Positions 1 through 8,990 of a stretch of 64,000 nt of DNA are shown one piece after another (the stretch's first letter is position 1; every line of letters starts with the position of its first letter). The DNA lies in assembly GCA_020854035.1 (NCBI GenBank), contig JADZGE010000064.1, forward strand, positions 39,691 to 103,690, read 5' to 3'. Under the pieces are notes generated by a model, which saw nothing but the letters and a program-made list of their open reading frames with translations, had not been told where the DNA came from and made no database searches. Source of the DNA: Burkholderiales bacterium (GTDB taxonomy: Bacteria; Pseudomonadota; Gammaproteobacteria; Burkholderiales; SG8-41). A program made the translations under genes and the position numbers.

Positions 1-794
1 ACGCCCAGCACCGTCGCGCCGGCATAGGCGTTCGACTGCGGCGAGAAGCGCGCGAACACCTGCGAACCCTTGTCGACCGCGCCGACCACGTTGGCGTCCG
101 GGACGAAGCAGTCCTGGAAGACGAGCTCCGCATTGTTGGCTAGCCGCTCGCCCATCTTGTCGTGGACCCGGCCGATGGTGAACCCCGGCCGGCCGCGCTC
201 GAGGAGAAAGCACGTCGAGCCGTTCGCCATGGTCTTCCCGCGGTCCGTCTGCACCATCAGGAGGTAGTGGCTCGCGCGATTGCCGTTGGAGATGAAGTGC
301 TTCATGCCGTTCACGACCCAGCCGCCGGGCGCGCGCGACGCGCTGGTGCGAAACGGCACCGGCTGGTTCGTGTGCTTGTCCGAGCCGTTGCCCGGCTCCG
401 TCATGCCGATCGCCAGGAGCCCGCGCGGGTCCTTCGCGAAGGCCGGCAGCACCCGCGCGCGCTGCTCGTCGTTGAAGGCCGCCTGCATGAGCTGCGCGAT
501 CTTGAAAGTCTGCGCCAGCACGACCGCGAGGCCCATGTCGCCGGTGGCGAGCTCCTCGACCACCATGGCGGTGGTGAGCGAATCGAGACCGAGCCCGCCC
601 CATTTTTCCTCCAGGGTCATGGTGCGCAGCCCGAGCTCGTGCGCCTTCTCGATGAGTTCCCAGGAGAAGCAGTCCTCGGGATTCGGTCGCGCGTCGAGCG
701 CGGCCGAGCGCGGCCTGACTTCGTGCTCGACGAAGCGGCGCACCGTCTCGAGGATCGCCTGCCGCTCCGTGGTCGCTTCGTGGATTTCCGTCAT
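1..794 (-). CDS. acyl-CoA dehydrogenase, C-terminal part cut by window edge
   Basis: FAD-dependent alpha,beta-dehydrogenation of an acyl-CoA in fatty or aromatic acid breakdown. About 264 residues are visible from the ATG at 794. The N-terminal helical domain is followed by the middle beta-domain stretch IGMTEPGNGSD, the signature that contacts FAD and the acyl-CoA, and then by WVVNGMKHFISNG, also typical of the family. The catalytic-base region lies beyond base 1. Family members are about 380-400 residues, so roughly one third is missing. It heads a run of minus-strand acyl-CoA genes (ligase at 1576, dehydrogenase here). Substrate chain length cannot be read from this portion. Confidence 0.9.
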   Translation of the reverse strand, partial: MTEIHEATTERQAILETVRRFVEHEVRPRSAALDARPNPEDCFSWELIEKAHELGLRTMTLEEKWGGLGLDSLTTAMVVEELATGDMGLAVVLAQTFKIAQLMQAAFNDEQRARVLPAFAKDPRGLLAIGMTEPGNGSDKHTNQPVPFRTSASRAPGGWVVNGMKHFISNGNRASHYLLMVQTDRGKTMANGSTCFLLERGRPGFTIGRVHDKMGERLANNAELVFQDCFVPDANVVGAVDKGSQVFARFSPQSNAYAGATVLG

Positions 795-834
795 GGTGTA
801 TGTGCCCGTGCCGGCGGGGTGCGCGTCCCGGTTC

Positions 835-1485
835 TCAGGCGACGCGCTCGATGTGGCGGAACTTGCGCTCCCGGTTCAGACGGTAGAACCTCCGCAGCTC
901 GGCGATCGCGTCGCGGTGCGCGGCGGATCCGTCCGCGCGCAGCGTGCGGGCGAGGCGCCGGCAGAACCGCGCCGCGTACGAATTCGCCCGCCGGTAGAGC
1001 GCCGTGCGCTCGCCCGCGAGGTGGGCGTCGACGCGCGTGCGCTCGAAGAGCACGTGGTGGAGCTCCACCGGAAAGCGATTCGGGTTCTGTTCGTTGAGCA
1101 GCCAGAGGCTTCCCACGTACTTGTCGATCTCGGCCTGAAGTTCCAGTTCGAGCAGCGTGGTCGATCGGCGGTGCCCCGCGCTCCACACGAGATGCAGGAA
1201 GTGGCTCACGCCCTCCAGCGCGGTCCAGTAGTCGGCGATGTTGCCCTCGTGCAGCGCCTCGAAGGGGTTCGCCGCCGAGAGCCGCGCCAGCACGCCGGAT
1301 TCCAGGTACACGCTCACCCAGAGCGTGTCCTCGTCCTCGGACACGAGGACCTGTTCGTCGGTACCCGTCGCGCGCAGCGCGGGCGGCACGCGGCTGCGGT
1401 CGGTGAGGAGGTACTCCGCAACGTCGTGTTCGAGGGGGACGTCGTAGATCCCGGCGAGCAGGTTCTGCAGCGCGGTGAGCACCAT
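835..1485 (-). CDS. conserved hypothetical protein, 216 aa
   Basis: I do not recognise a family. The predicted product is soluble, rich in Glu, Leu and Arg, with no signal peptide or membrane segment. It contains a conserved-looking central block, SHFLHLVWSAGHRRSTT (about residues 97-113), and LHHVLFERTRVDAHLAGER. The mixed helical pattern resembles short cytoplasmic proteobacterial proteins of unknown function. It lies 40 bp upstream of the acyl-CoA dehydrogenase and about 90 bp downstream of the acyl-CoA synthetase on the same strand, so it may be co-transcribed with them. Start is the ATG at 1485. Confidence 0.6.
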   Translation of the reverse strand: MVLTALQNLLAGIYDVPLEHDVAEYLLTDRSRVPPALRATGTDEQVLVSEDEDTLWVSVYLESGVLARLSAANPFEALHEGNIADYWTALEGVSHFLHLVWSAGHRRSTTLLELELQAEIDKYVGSLWLLNEQNPNRFPVELHHVLFERTRVDAHLAGERTALYRRANSYAARFCRRLARTLRADGSAAHRDAIAELRRFYRLNRERKFRHIERVA

Positions 1486-1575
1486 GCGGGCCTCTACCCG
1501 GCTTTGTACACGGTGTCATTACACCAGATTCCGCCGCCCTTGTTCGGGAAATCCGTCACGAACGAGGGGCATCCG

Positions 1576-3735
1576 TCACCGCGGCAGCGCCAGCACGGCG
1601 AGCGCGTCGACCGCCTTCACGCCCTGCCCGGCGGGGAGCACCACCAGGGGATTCACGTCCAGTTCCGCCAGCGTTCCCGCCGCGTGTACGGCGAGGTACG
1701 AGGCGCGCTCGAGCGCGTCCGCGAGCGCGTCGATATCGGCGGGTGGCTCGCCGCGGAACCCGCGCAGGAGCTTCGCGCCCCGCACTTCGGCGATCATCTC
1801 CAGCGCCCCGGAGCGCGTCACGGGACAGCGCCGCAGCGCGACGTCGTTGTACACCTCGACCATGACGCCGCCGGTCCCGAAGAGGAGCATGGGTCCCACC
1901 TGCGGGTCGTACTGGATGCCGACGATCGTCTCGACGCCGCCCGCCACCATTTCCTGCACCAGCACGCCCTCGATGCGGGCGTCCGCCCGGTACGCGCGCG
2001 CGTTCGCCATCACCTCGTCGCAGGCGGCCGCCACCTCTGGCGCGGACTTCAGGCCGAGCCGCACGGCCCGCGCCTCCGTCTTGTGGAGGATGTCGGGGGA
2101 ATCGATCTTCAGCGCCACGGGGTAGCCGAGCTTCGCGGCGGCCTCGACGGCCGCCGGCGCGGTAGCGGCCGCGATCTCCCGCGTTACCGGCACGCCCCAC
2201 GCGGCGAGCAAACGCTTCGCCTCCGCCTCGGATAGCACCGTTCGACCCGCGCCGCGCGCGCTTTCGAGTCGCCGTTCCTGCTCCGCCGTCGGCTCGGGCA
2301 GGGCGGGCGCGCCCGCGGCAAGCCAGCGCTCGCGCCACGCGTGGTAGTCGAAGAGGCTCTTCAATCCGGTCGCGAGCTTCTCCGGCGAATAGAAGATGGG
2401 GATGCCCGAAGCCTTCAGCCGCGGCAGCGTCTTCGTGTCGCCGCGGCTCGTCGTCCAGAAGAAGGCGATCCCCTTCTCCGAGCGGTCGCGCAGCCGGACG
2501 ACCTGCTCGACCTGGTCGCCGGTGCCCGCGCTGGCGACGACCAGTGTGCCGACCGCGGGCTCCTCGATCATGCAGTCCATGATCGCCGGGAAGGAATCGC
2601 TGTGGGCGAAACCCGTCACGTCCGCGGGATTGGCCGCCCAGCCGAAATCCCCGAGGATCGCCTTGATACCGCCGCGGGCGTGCTCCGAGAGCGGGGGAAG
2701 GGTGAGGCCCGCCTGCCCGAGCAGGTCGGCCGTGAGCGAGCTGATGCCCCCGGAGTGCGAGACGACCGCGATGCCGGGGCGCGCGGGCCTGCGGTGGCTC
2801 GCGAGCAGGTGCGAGACCTCCAGCAGATCCTCGTAGCCCTGCACCCGGATGATCCCGTACTGGCGGAAGAGCGCGTCGTGGTTCGCGTCGACGCCCGTCA
2901 GCGCCGCGGTGTGCGAGCGCGCCGCCTGCGCGCCGCACTCGGAGCGGCCGATCTTGATGAGGACGATGGGCTTGCCGCGCTCGGCGGCGAGTTCGGCCAC
3001 GGCGACGAGCTTCGTCACGTCCTTGAAGCCCTCGACGAAGCCGGCGATGACGCGCGTGCCGGGATCGTCCACGAGGTAGCGCGCGAAATCGGTGAAGTCG
3101 AGGTCGACCTCGTTGCCCGTGGAGACGATGCAAGAGAGGCCGATGCCGCTGTCCACGGCGCGAAGGAGGAAAGGTCCGAACGCCGTCGCCCCGCTCTGGC
3201 AGACCAGACCGACGTGGCCGGTCAGCCCCCCGAGCGTGCGCGAGGAGGCGGTGGGCCAGATGTCGTCGCGGACGTTCGCGATGCCGAGGCAGTTGGGGCC
3301 GGTGAAATGGAGACCCGACTCGCGCGCGAACTCCGCCAGCCGCGACTGCATTTCGTTCCCGGCGTCGTTGCCGCGCTCCGCGAACCCGGCCGAGATGATG
3401 ACCGCGGCGCCCGCGCCCTTGCGCCGGCATTCCTCGAGCACGGGCAGCACCTGCCGGTGCGGGACGACGACCCCGACGAGGTCGGGCGCTTCGGGCAGCG
3501 CTGCGACGCTCGCCCACGCCTTCATTCCCATGATCTCGGGATAGTTGGGATTGACGGGATACACGCGCACGCGGTCCTTCGCTCTCAGCACCGCGCCGAG
3601 CAGCCGCCCCCCGTAGCCGCCCCTGGGCGTTGCGCCGACGACCGCGATCGAGCGCGGCTTCAACATCCGGTCGATGGCCGCGAGCCTGCTCCGGGGCCAG
3701 TACGCCGCGGCGCGCTCGTTCCGATCGCTCGACAC
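1576..3735 (-). CDS. acyl-CoA synthetase (ADP-forming), acetate-CoA ligase family
   Basis: Couples CoA thioester formation or cleavage to ADP/ATP, like archaeal acetyl-CoA synthetase (ADP-forming) and bacterial NDP-forming ligases. The 719-residue product has the single-chain order of the family: CoA-binding Rossmann domain (MLKPRSIAVVGATPRGGYGG), succinyl-CoA-ligase-like domains, the SHTAALTG segment with the histidine expected to be phosphorylated, and a C-terminal ATP-grasp half (GYPVALKIDSPDILHKTEA, VQEMVAGGVE). The GTG at 3735 is chosen because it lies 11 nt after the stop of the upstream gene. An ATG at 3666, directly before the CoA-binding domain, is the alternative. Substrate is not predictable, but the acyl-CoA dehydrogenase nearby suggests an organic or fatty acid. 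Confidence 0.85.
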   Translation of the reverse strand: MSSDRNERAAAYWPRSRLAAIDRMLKPRSIAVVGATPRGGYGGRLLGAVLRAKDRVRVYPVNPNYPEIMGMKAWASVAALPEAPDLVGVVVPHRQVLPVLEECRRKGAGAAVIISAGFAERGNDAGNEMQSRLAEFARESGLHFTGPNCLGIANVRDDIWPTASSRTLGGLTGHVGLVCQSGATAFGPFLLRAVDSGIGLSCIVSTGNEVDLDFTDFARYLVDDPGTRVIAGFVEGFKDVTKLVAVAELAAERGKPIVLIKIGRSECGAQAARSHTAALTGVDANHDALFRQYGIIRVQGYEDLLEVSHLLASHRRPARPGIAVVSHSGGISSLTADLLGQAGLTLPPLSEHARGGIKAILGDFGWAANPADVTGFAHSDSFPAIMDCMIEEPAVGTLVVASAGTGDQVEQVVRLRDRSEKGIAFFWTTSRGDTKTLPRLKASGIPIFYSPEKLATGLKSLFDYHAWRERWLAAGAPALPEPTAEQERRLESARGAGRTVLSEAEAKRLLAAWGVPVTREIAAATAPAAVEAAAKLGYPVALKIDSPDILHKTEARAVRLGLKSAPEVAAACDEVMANARAYRADARIEGVLVQEMVAGGVETIVGIQYDPQVGPMLLFGTGGVMVEVYNDVALRRCPVTRSGALEMIAEVRGAKLLRGFRGEPPADIDALADALERASYLAVHAAGTLAELDVNPLVVLPAGQGVKAVDALAVLALPR

Positions 3736-3746
3736 GCCCGGGCCCG

Positions 3747-4961
3747 CTACAGCAGCAGTTGCGAGGGATCGCCCTCGGACCGCACATCGAAGGCGTTGAG
3801 CAGCATGGCCTGCATCGCGAAGTAACCCACGGTCGTCGCGATCTGCACCGTGGCCGGGATACCGAAGCGGTCGATCACCGCGCGGTACGCCTCGTCGCTC
3901 ACGTGATGGTTCCCCCGCAGCAACTGCAGGCAGAAGTCGGCGATCGCGCCCTGCCCGGCCGTGAGCCCCGGCAGGTTCTCGCGCCGGCCCGCCGCCTCGA
4001 TCAGCGCGCCGGAGAAACCGGCGTGCCGTGCCGCCGCGCGCGCGAGGGCCCACTCGTAGTCGCAGTCGAATTCGGCGGCCGCCAGGAGCCACGACAGCGC
4101 GCGAGCCGGGGCGGGAATCGCCGAGCCGTAGACGAGCGGCTCCCCGACCGCCGCCACGCGTTCCGCGAGGTCGGGACTGTGCAACAGCACCGAGTACGGG
4201 CCGGCGACGCGGCCGCGGGTGCGCACGACGCGGTCGAAGAAGTGATGATCGGCCGGCGCGAGCTCCTCGATGCGGGTGACGGGCGGTATGCGCGGCGTGG
4301 CGCGCGGCGCAAGCCCGGCGAAAAAGGGAGCGCGCGGAGCACCCACCGGCGTGCAACCCGGATGCGGCGGGATCGGCAGCCGCGCGAAGGGCCTGCGGCC
4401 GGCGAGCTGTTCCGGCGTCATCTCGATCTCGCAGGCGTTCAGCGGAAACGCGATCAGCGCAAAGTAGCCGAGACTCGCGACCACTTCGACGAGGCCACGC
4501 GCGCCGAAGTGCCCAAGCGCCGCGGCGAACGTTCGCTCGTCCAGCCGGTGGCTGCCGGTAGCGAGTTGCGTGCAGATGCCGAGCACCAGCGCGTCCTCCG
4601 CCGGAAGCTCCCCGAGCGGCCTGCCTTCGCGCACCGCGTCCACCACGGGCTGGGGCACGCCGGCGTCGAGCGCCCAGTTCACCCACGCGCACCACTCGTA
4701 CTCGCCGTCGAGCACGCGCGCGCCGAGCGCGGCGATGAAGCCGCGCAACCGGATCGGCACGATCGATTCGTCGGCCTGCCCGCGTGCGTGAAAGTAGTGG
4801 CCGAGGTGCGCGACCCGCGCGGCGAGATCGGGACTGCTGTTCAAGAGCGTGATGAACGGGCCCGAGATGGGGTGGCGGCGGATCGCCTTCACCGCGTCGT
4901 GAAAGCGCCGCTCGTTTCCCGGCAACGCGGCCCGCTCGATCATGTGCACCCGGTTCGCCAC
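3747..4961 (-). CDS. tandem carboxymuconolactone decarboxylase (AhpD-like) protein
   Basis: A 404-residue product made of two copies of an alpha-helical CMD/AhpD-like domain, roughly residues 5-190 and 215-400. The copies are recognisable by parallel motifs: SSPDLAARV with HSPDLAERV, GEYEWCAWVNWAL with CDYEWALARAA, and GYFALIAFPLNAC with GYFAMQAMLLNAF. Neither copy has the CxxC of AhpD, so a thiol peroxidase role is unlikely. Single-domain relatives with YEW motifs are common near aromatic and keto-acid catabolism genes. Start is GTG at 4961, with an in-frame ATG at 4943 as alternative. The stop lies 11 nt before the acyl-CoA synthetase start, so the two are probably co-transcribed. A second, single-domain homologue is at 31783. 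Confidence 0.75.
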   Translation of the reverse strand: MANRVHMIERAALPGNERRFHDAVKAIRRHPISGPFITLLNSSPDLAARVAHLGHYFHARGQADESIVPIRLRGFIAALGARVLDGEYEWCAWVNWALDAGVPQPVVDAVREGRPLGELPAEDALVLGICTQLATGSHRLDERTFAAALGHFGARGLVEVVASLGYFALIAFPLNACEIEMTPEQLAGRRPFARLPIPPHPGCTPVGAPRAPFFAGLAPRATPRIPPVTRIEELAPADHHFFDRVVRTRGRVAGPYSVLLHSPDLAERVAAVGEPLVYGSAIPAPARALSWLLAAAEFDCDYEWALARAAARHAGFSGALIEAAGRRENLPGLTAGQGAIADFCLQLLRGNHHVSDEAYRAVIDRFGIPATVQIATTVGYFAMQAMLLNAFDVRSEGDPSQLLL

Positions 4962-5200
4962 GATATGGTCCCCGCTCGAGTGGAAAACTTCATTCTATCC
5001 CGGTCGCGTGGCGGCCCTTGCGCGCGCGCCTCATGGCTCGCCGTGCGTCCGGCGTGCGGCGAATGCCGGCGGATCGCCGGTCTCGCGTCATGCTACGATG
5101 CCTCGCGCAAGTTTCCCGCTTTCGGCGGGATGACCGCGCTCCCGTGTCGCGACCGCGAGGGTGGGCGCGGCCCCGCGCTGACGCGACAGGGAATCCGGAC

Positions 5201-6424
5201 ATGTCGAAGCTGCCGCTCCTCTTTGCCCCGATCACGCTGCGATCGGTCGCCGCCCGCAATCGCATCGTCGTCGCGCCGATGTGCCAGTACGTGTCGGTGG
5301 ACGGCAGCCCGACCGACTGGCAGCTCGTGCATCTCGGAAGGTTCGCCGTCGGCGGCGCGGGGATCGTTTTCGGCGAGGAGACGGCGGTCGAGGCGCGCGG
5401 TCGCAAGACCTGGCATTGCGCGGGTATTTTCGACGACCGGCACAGCCGCGATTACCGCCGGATCACCGACTTCATCCGCTCGGCCGGCGCGCTGCCCGCC
5501 ATTCAGCTCGGCCATTGCGGGCGGCGGGCGAGCACCCATGGCGCGATGCGGGACTTTGCGCCGCTCACCGAAGCTGACGCGCGCCGGGGACGCCCGCCGT
5601 GGCGGGGGATATCGGCGAGCGCGATACCCGCCAGGCCGGGCGCGCATGTCCCGCTGGAGATGGATCGCGACGACATCCGGGAGAATCTCGCCGCCTGGCG
5701 CGAGGCGGCGCGGCGCAGCGTCGACGCCGGCTACGATGTGCTCGAGATCCACGGCGCGCACGGTTATCTTATCGCCCAGTTCCTCTCGCCCCTGTCCAAC
5801 CGCCGCACCGACGGCTACGGCGGCGACTTGAACGGCCGGATGCGATTCGCCCTGGAAGTCGTGGACGCCGTGCGGGGTGCCTGGCCGGCGGACCGGCCTC
5901 TCTTCTTTCGCGTCTCCGCGGTGGACGGTGCGGGTGGCGAGTGGGGCATGCGGGATACGGTCGCGCTGGCGGGTGCGCTGAAGGAGCACGGCGTGGACGT
6001 GGTCGATTGCTCGTCCGGCGGGATCACGGGTTCGTCCGGCCTGCTCCCGGTCCCGCGGGTCCCGGGGTTCCAGGTGGGCTACGCGAGCGAGGTGAGGCGC
6101 CGTTGCGCCATGGCGACGATGGCCGGGGGGCTGATCACGCACGCGCGACAGGCGGAACGCGTCCTGCGGGAAGGCCATGCCGATCTCATCGCACTCGCGC
6201 GCGAACTCATGTACAACCCGAACTGGCCCGTTCAGGCGGCGCAGGAATTCGACTGCGCCGATCCGTTCGGTCTCTTGCCGGATTCAGAAGCGTTTCGCCT
6301 GAGGCGGCGGGAGGCGCAGGCCCGTGACTGCCCGCCGGGGAGCGAGGTGCGGATTCCGTGGGGGCCCGAGAAGGATGTGCCGTACTCGTGGGCGAGGGGT
6401 TTCGCGGACCCGCCCGCGGGCTGA
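5201..6424 (+). CDS. NADH:flavin oxidoreductase, old yellow enzyme family
   Basis: FMN-dependent ene-reductase of the YqjM/xenobiotic-reductase branch. The 407-residue TIM barrel begins LFAPITLRSVAARNRIVVAPMCQY, as in YqjM, with its Cys in MCQY near the flavin. It continues with QLGHCGRRAS, the EIHGAHGYLIAQFLSPLSN substrate/FMN loop, NRRTDGYGGDLNGRMRF, and a C-terminal AMATMAGGLITHARQAE phosphate-binding region. The reading frame stays open upstream to 5018. The ATG at 5201 is chosen because the family N-terminus starts there and a GACAGGGA stretch lies just upstream. It is transcribed divergently from the CMD-like gene. It probably reduces activated alkenes or nitro compounds. Confidence 0.9.
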   Translation: MSKLPLLFAPITLRSVAARNRIVVAPMCQYVSVDGSPTDWQLVHLGRFAVGGAGIVFGEETAVEARGRKTWHCAGIFDDRHSRDYRRITDFIRSAGALPAIQLGHCGRRASTHGAMRDFAPLTEADARRGRPPWRGISASAIPARPGAHVPLEMDRDDIRENLAAWREAARRSVDAGYDVLEIHGAHGYLIAQFLSPLSNRRTDGYGGDLNGRMRFALEVVDAVRGAWPADRPLFFRVSAVDGAGGEWGMRDTVALAGALKEHGVDVVDCSSGGITGSSGLLPVPRVPGFQVGYASEVRRRCAMATMAGGLITHARQAERVLREGHADLIALARELMYNPNWPVQAAQEFDCADPFGLLPDSEAFRLRRREAQARDCPPGSEVRIPWGPEKDVPYSWARGFADPPAG

Positions 6425-6427
6425 GGT

Positions 6428-7174
6428 TCAGCTGGCGAGCACCATCCCCCAGCGCGGGTCGGGGCGGACCTTGACGCGATCCCCGCCCGCCGCGACGAGC
6501 GCCGCGCGGGTCGTGGACAGGATGTTCAAGAGCACGGGCTTGCGAAACTCCGCCTCCAGCACCGGCACCGCGTGCATGGCGTGCCACAGGCCGCCCGGCA
6601 TGAGGAGCGCCTGCGCCGCGGGCGCCGCGCGCAGCACTTCCGCACCCAGCTTGAGCGCGAGTTCGTGATCCTCGGCCGCGCGAAAGGATTTCGAGACTTC
6701 GAAGGTCATGGCGTGCGAGCGCGTGGCGATGACCTCGATACCGGCTTCGGCGAGGTAGCGCTTGACGGCGGTATTGGTCGATTCCGGCCAGCGCGTGGCG
6801 AGCGCGATCCGGGTCGCGCCGAAGTGCCGGAGGGCGGCGATGTGCGCCTCGAAATCCGTGTCGCACTCGATCCCGGCGCGCGCGCGTGCTTCCGCGAGAA
6901 TCTCCACCATGCGCCGGCGGCCCAGCACCGAGGCGACCGGCACGCCCGAGAGCGCGATGCGATCGACCTGCTTCTTCGCGAGCGTGTCCACGCAGCGCCA
7001 GAATGCCGGCAGCTCGCGCTCCACCGCCTCGAGGCTGTGTCCCGCGAGGTCGAAGCCCGTGGTTACCAGCATCATGCCCTCGGGGGCGACGCGGTAGAAC
7101 TGATAGGCGTCCATGTCGGTGTAGATGTGGGGAATGATGTAGCCAAGCTGGTGCCACGGGTTGACGATGGCCAT
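6428..7174 (-). CDS. maleate isomerase / arylmalonate decarboxylase-like protein
   Basis: A 248-residue protein of the Asp/Glu racemase superfamily fold, with the order of maleate cis-trans isomerase relatives: N-terminal PHIYTDMDAYQFYRVAPEG, a first active-site loop RIALSGVPVASVLG, and a second loop ALLMPGGLWHAM. In active family members each loop carries a catalytic cysteine (typically in an SCT- or CTSG-like context). I see Gly, Ser or Ala at those places, so the usual two-cysteine chemistry is in doubt. Start is the ATG at 7174, the first Met in the conserved region. It converges with the old yellow enzyme gene, 3 bp apart. Confidence 0.6.
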   Translation of the reverse strand: MAIVNPWHQLGYIIPHIYTDMDAYQFYRVAPEGMMLVTTGFDLAGHSLEAVERELPAFWRCVDTLAKKQVDRIALSGVPVASVLGRRRMVEILAEARARAGIECDTDFEAHIAALRHFGATRIALATRWPESTNTAVKRYLAEAGIEVIATRSHAMTFEVSKSFRAAEDHELALKLGAEVLRAAPAAQALLMPGGLWHAMHAVPVLEAEFRKPVLLNILSTTRAALVAAGGDRVKVRPDPRWGMVLAS

Positions 7175-7456
7175 GGGGGAGCGCTCTTCCTGCAACGGAA
7201 AAGCCGGAAGTATCGGGCGCCGGGGGGCGGGTGTCGAGGGGCGCGGGGCCGGGAATCCGGCGTGATCCGGCCCCGGGACGAGCGCCGGAGGCCCCGGGCG
7301 CAGTCTCGGGCGCGCGACCGGGGTACCGGCAGGAGGGTGCCGATCCCGTCCGCCGGCCCCCCGCACATGACGTTCGACTCCGGGCCCGGCCTTTGCTATT
7401 GTTTGCGAAGCGGTCGAGGTCAACCCGTCCCCCATCATTCCGTCCGGAGCGTCCCA

Positions 7457-7795
7457 GTGGGAAAGAGACTATACGTCGGCAATCTGAGCTATGACACAAG
7501 CAACGGCGACCTGCAGCGGGTATTCGCCGCGCATGGCAACGTCGTGTCCGCACAAGTTATCACCGAGCGCGAAACCGGCCGTTCCAAGGGATTCGGCTTC
7601 GTGGAAATGGGCTCGGACGAGGAAGCACGGGCCGCGATCGCGGCGCTGAACGGCACGACCTACGCCGGGCGGCGACTGACGGTCAACGAGGCACGCCAGC
7701 AGGAAGGCCGCGGCGGCGCTCCCCGGGGCGGCGGCGGGTACGGCGGGCAGGGCCGCGGCGGCTACGGTGGAGGCGGGGGACGCGACCGCTACTGA
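7457..7795 (+). CDS. RNA-binding protein with one RRM domain and Gly-rich tail
   Basis: A single-stranded RNA chaperone-like protein of 112 residues. It has one RNA recognition motif with RNP2 (LYVGNLSY) and RNP1 (KGFGFVEM), followed by a Gly/Arg-rich tail with GGGGYGGQGRGGYGGGGG. This resembles the cold-inducible Rbp proteins of cyanobacteria and many proteobacteria. The GTG start at 7457 is preceded by GGAGCG at a suitable distance. A GC-rich hairpin follows the stop. Likely roles are RNA folding or mRNA turnover under stress. The target is not visible. Confidence 0.85.
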   Translation: MGKRLYVGNLSYDTSNGDLQRVFAAHGNVVSAQVITERETGRSKGFGFVEMGSDEEARAAIAALNGTTYAGRRLTVNEARQQEGRGGAPRGGGGYGGQGRGGYGGGGGRDRY

Positions 7796-7817
7796 ACGAA
7801 CGCCGGCATGGTACCGG

Positions 7818-7844
7818 CGCCGGCCGACCACTCGGCGGCCGGCG
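7818..7844. terminator. GC-rich hairpin between convergent genes
   Basis: A 9-bp perfect stem (7818-7826 with 7836-7844) and 9-nt loop lie between the stops of the RRM gene and the convergent Bug gene. No T-run follows on either strand, so factor-independent termination is uncertain. The position suits a bidirectional terminator. Confidence 0.4.
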
Positions 7845-7892
7845 TCTCGTCCCCCTGATCGGGCGCCCGGGGAGTCGCCGGACGCTCGGTGA

Positions 7893-8861
7893 TCACTCCA
7901 CTTTCACGCCGACCTGCTTGACGAGTCTGGCGTACTTCTCGACCTCGGTCTTGATGAGTGCCGAGAATTCCGCCGGCGAACTCCAGGCGGGATCCACGCC
8001 GAGGATCGCAAAGCGCTCCCTGATGTCCTGTGTCTGCAGGATGCGCGAAAGCTCCGAATTGAGTCTCGCCACGATCGGCTGGGACATGCCGGCCGGGCCG
8101 AGTATTCCCCACCAGCTCGTCATCTCGAAACCCGGCACGCCCTGTTCCGCCACCGTCCCGAGGCCCGGCACGAGCGGCGTCGGCTTCGGCCCCGTGACCG
8201 CCAGCGCGCGCAGCCGCCCCGCCTTCACGTGCGGCAGCACGACCGCCATGTCGGAGAAGCAGACGTCGACGTGGCCGGCGATGAGATCGTTGGTGATGAG
8301 CGCCGAGCCCTTGTACGGGATGTGCACGAGGTCGACTTTCGCGACCAGCTTGTAGGTTTCCGCGGCGAGGTGGGAAATGCTGCCCGGACCGCTCGAACCG
8401 AAGTTGAGCTTGTCCTTGCGCGACTTCACGAGCGCCGTGAACTCCTTGAAGTTCCTCGCCGGCACGGATGGGTGCACGACGACGATCTGCGGCGCGGTGA
8501 CCGTCAGCGTCACTGTCGTGAAATCCCGCAGGGGATCGTAGCCGACGTTGCGGTAGATGCTGTGATTGATCGCCACCGGCCCGACGTTGCCCACCACCAG
8601 CGTATAGCCGTCGGGCGGGGACTTGACGGCGTTCGCGACGCCGATGCTCCCGGCGACCCCGGAGCGATTGTCGATAATCGACTGCTGGCCCCAGGCTTCG
8701 GTGAGCTTCTGACCGAGCGTCCGCCCGATGATGTCGGAGGTGCCCCCCGGCGGGAACGGCACGACGATGCGTATCGGCTTCACCGGATAATTCTGGGCGG
8801 TGCCCACGCCGCCCGGAATCGTGAGACAGAACCCCGAGACTATGAGTGCAAGCTGTTTCAT
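7893..8861 (-). CDS. Bug/TctC family periplasmic solute receptor
   Basis: Extracytoplasmic receptor of the tripartite tricarboxylate transporter type, 322 residues. It has a Sec signal peptide cleaved near GTAQ-NY, then the family N-terminus YPVKPIRIVVPFPPGGTSD, GQQSIIDNRSG, PPDGYTL, HIPYKG and the C-terminal AGRLRALAV and GVPGFEMTSWWG motifs. Start ATG at 8861 follows GGAGGAGCC. No TctA or TctB membrane components are nearby, so it is an orphan receptor, as is common in Burkholderiales. The ligand is likely a carboxylate but cannot be assigned. Confidence 0.9.
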   Translation of the reverse strand: MKQLALIVSGFCLTIPGGVGTAQNYPVKPIRIVVPFPPGGTSDIIGRTLGQKLTEAWGQQSIIDNRSGVAGSIGVANAVKSPPDGYTLVVGNVGPVAINHSIYRNVGYDPLRDFTTVTLTVTAPQIVVVHPSVPARNFKEFTALVKSRKDKLNFGSSGPGSISHLAAETYKLVAKVDLVHIPYKGSALITNDLIAGHVDVCFSDMAVVLPHVKAGRLRALAVTGPKPTPLVPGLGTVAEQGVPGFEMTSWWGILGPAGMSQPIVARLNSELSRILQTQDIRERFAILGVDPAWSSPAEFSALIKTEVEKYARLVKQVGVKVE

Positions 8862-8960
8862 GGCTCCTCCCTTTGCCGTTGCACGCTGCTGAAGGCGGCA
8901 TCCGGCGACAGTTGGCGAATCATCCGCGCGTCATTCCCGGAACAAGGTCCTTCAATCAGG

Positions 8961-8990
8961 GGAATTTCCGGCCGGGCGGCCGGAAATTCC
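8961..8990 (-). terminator. perfect 13-bp inverted repeat after the hypothetical gene at 8990
   Basis: Bases 8961-8973 are the exact reverse complement of 8978-8990, with a 4-nt loop. The arm is half AT and half GC. It starts within the TAG stop of the upstream minus-strand gene, so it is probably its terminator or mRNA-end stabiliser. Only a weak U-run follows. Confidence 0.55.

Noticed and set aside
791..1519. Long arginine-rich open frames opposite or overlapping most genes (for example 791-1519, 1556-3787, 12323-13984)
   Set aside because: They are antisense or out-of-frame shadows of real genes in GC-rich DNA, with Arg/Pro/Ala-rich low-information products and no family motifs.
7818..7844. 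Strong intrinsic terminator after the RRM gene
   Set aside because: The stem is good but no T-run follows, so it is listed only as a hairpin with low confidence.
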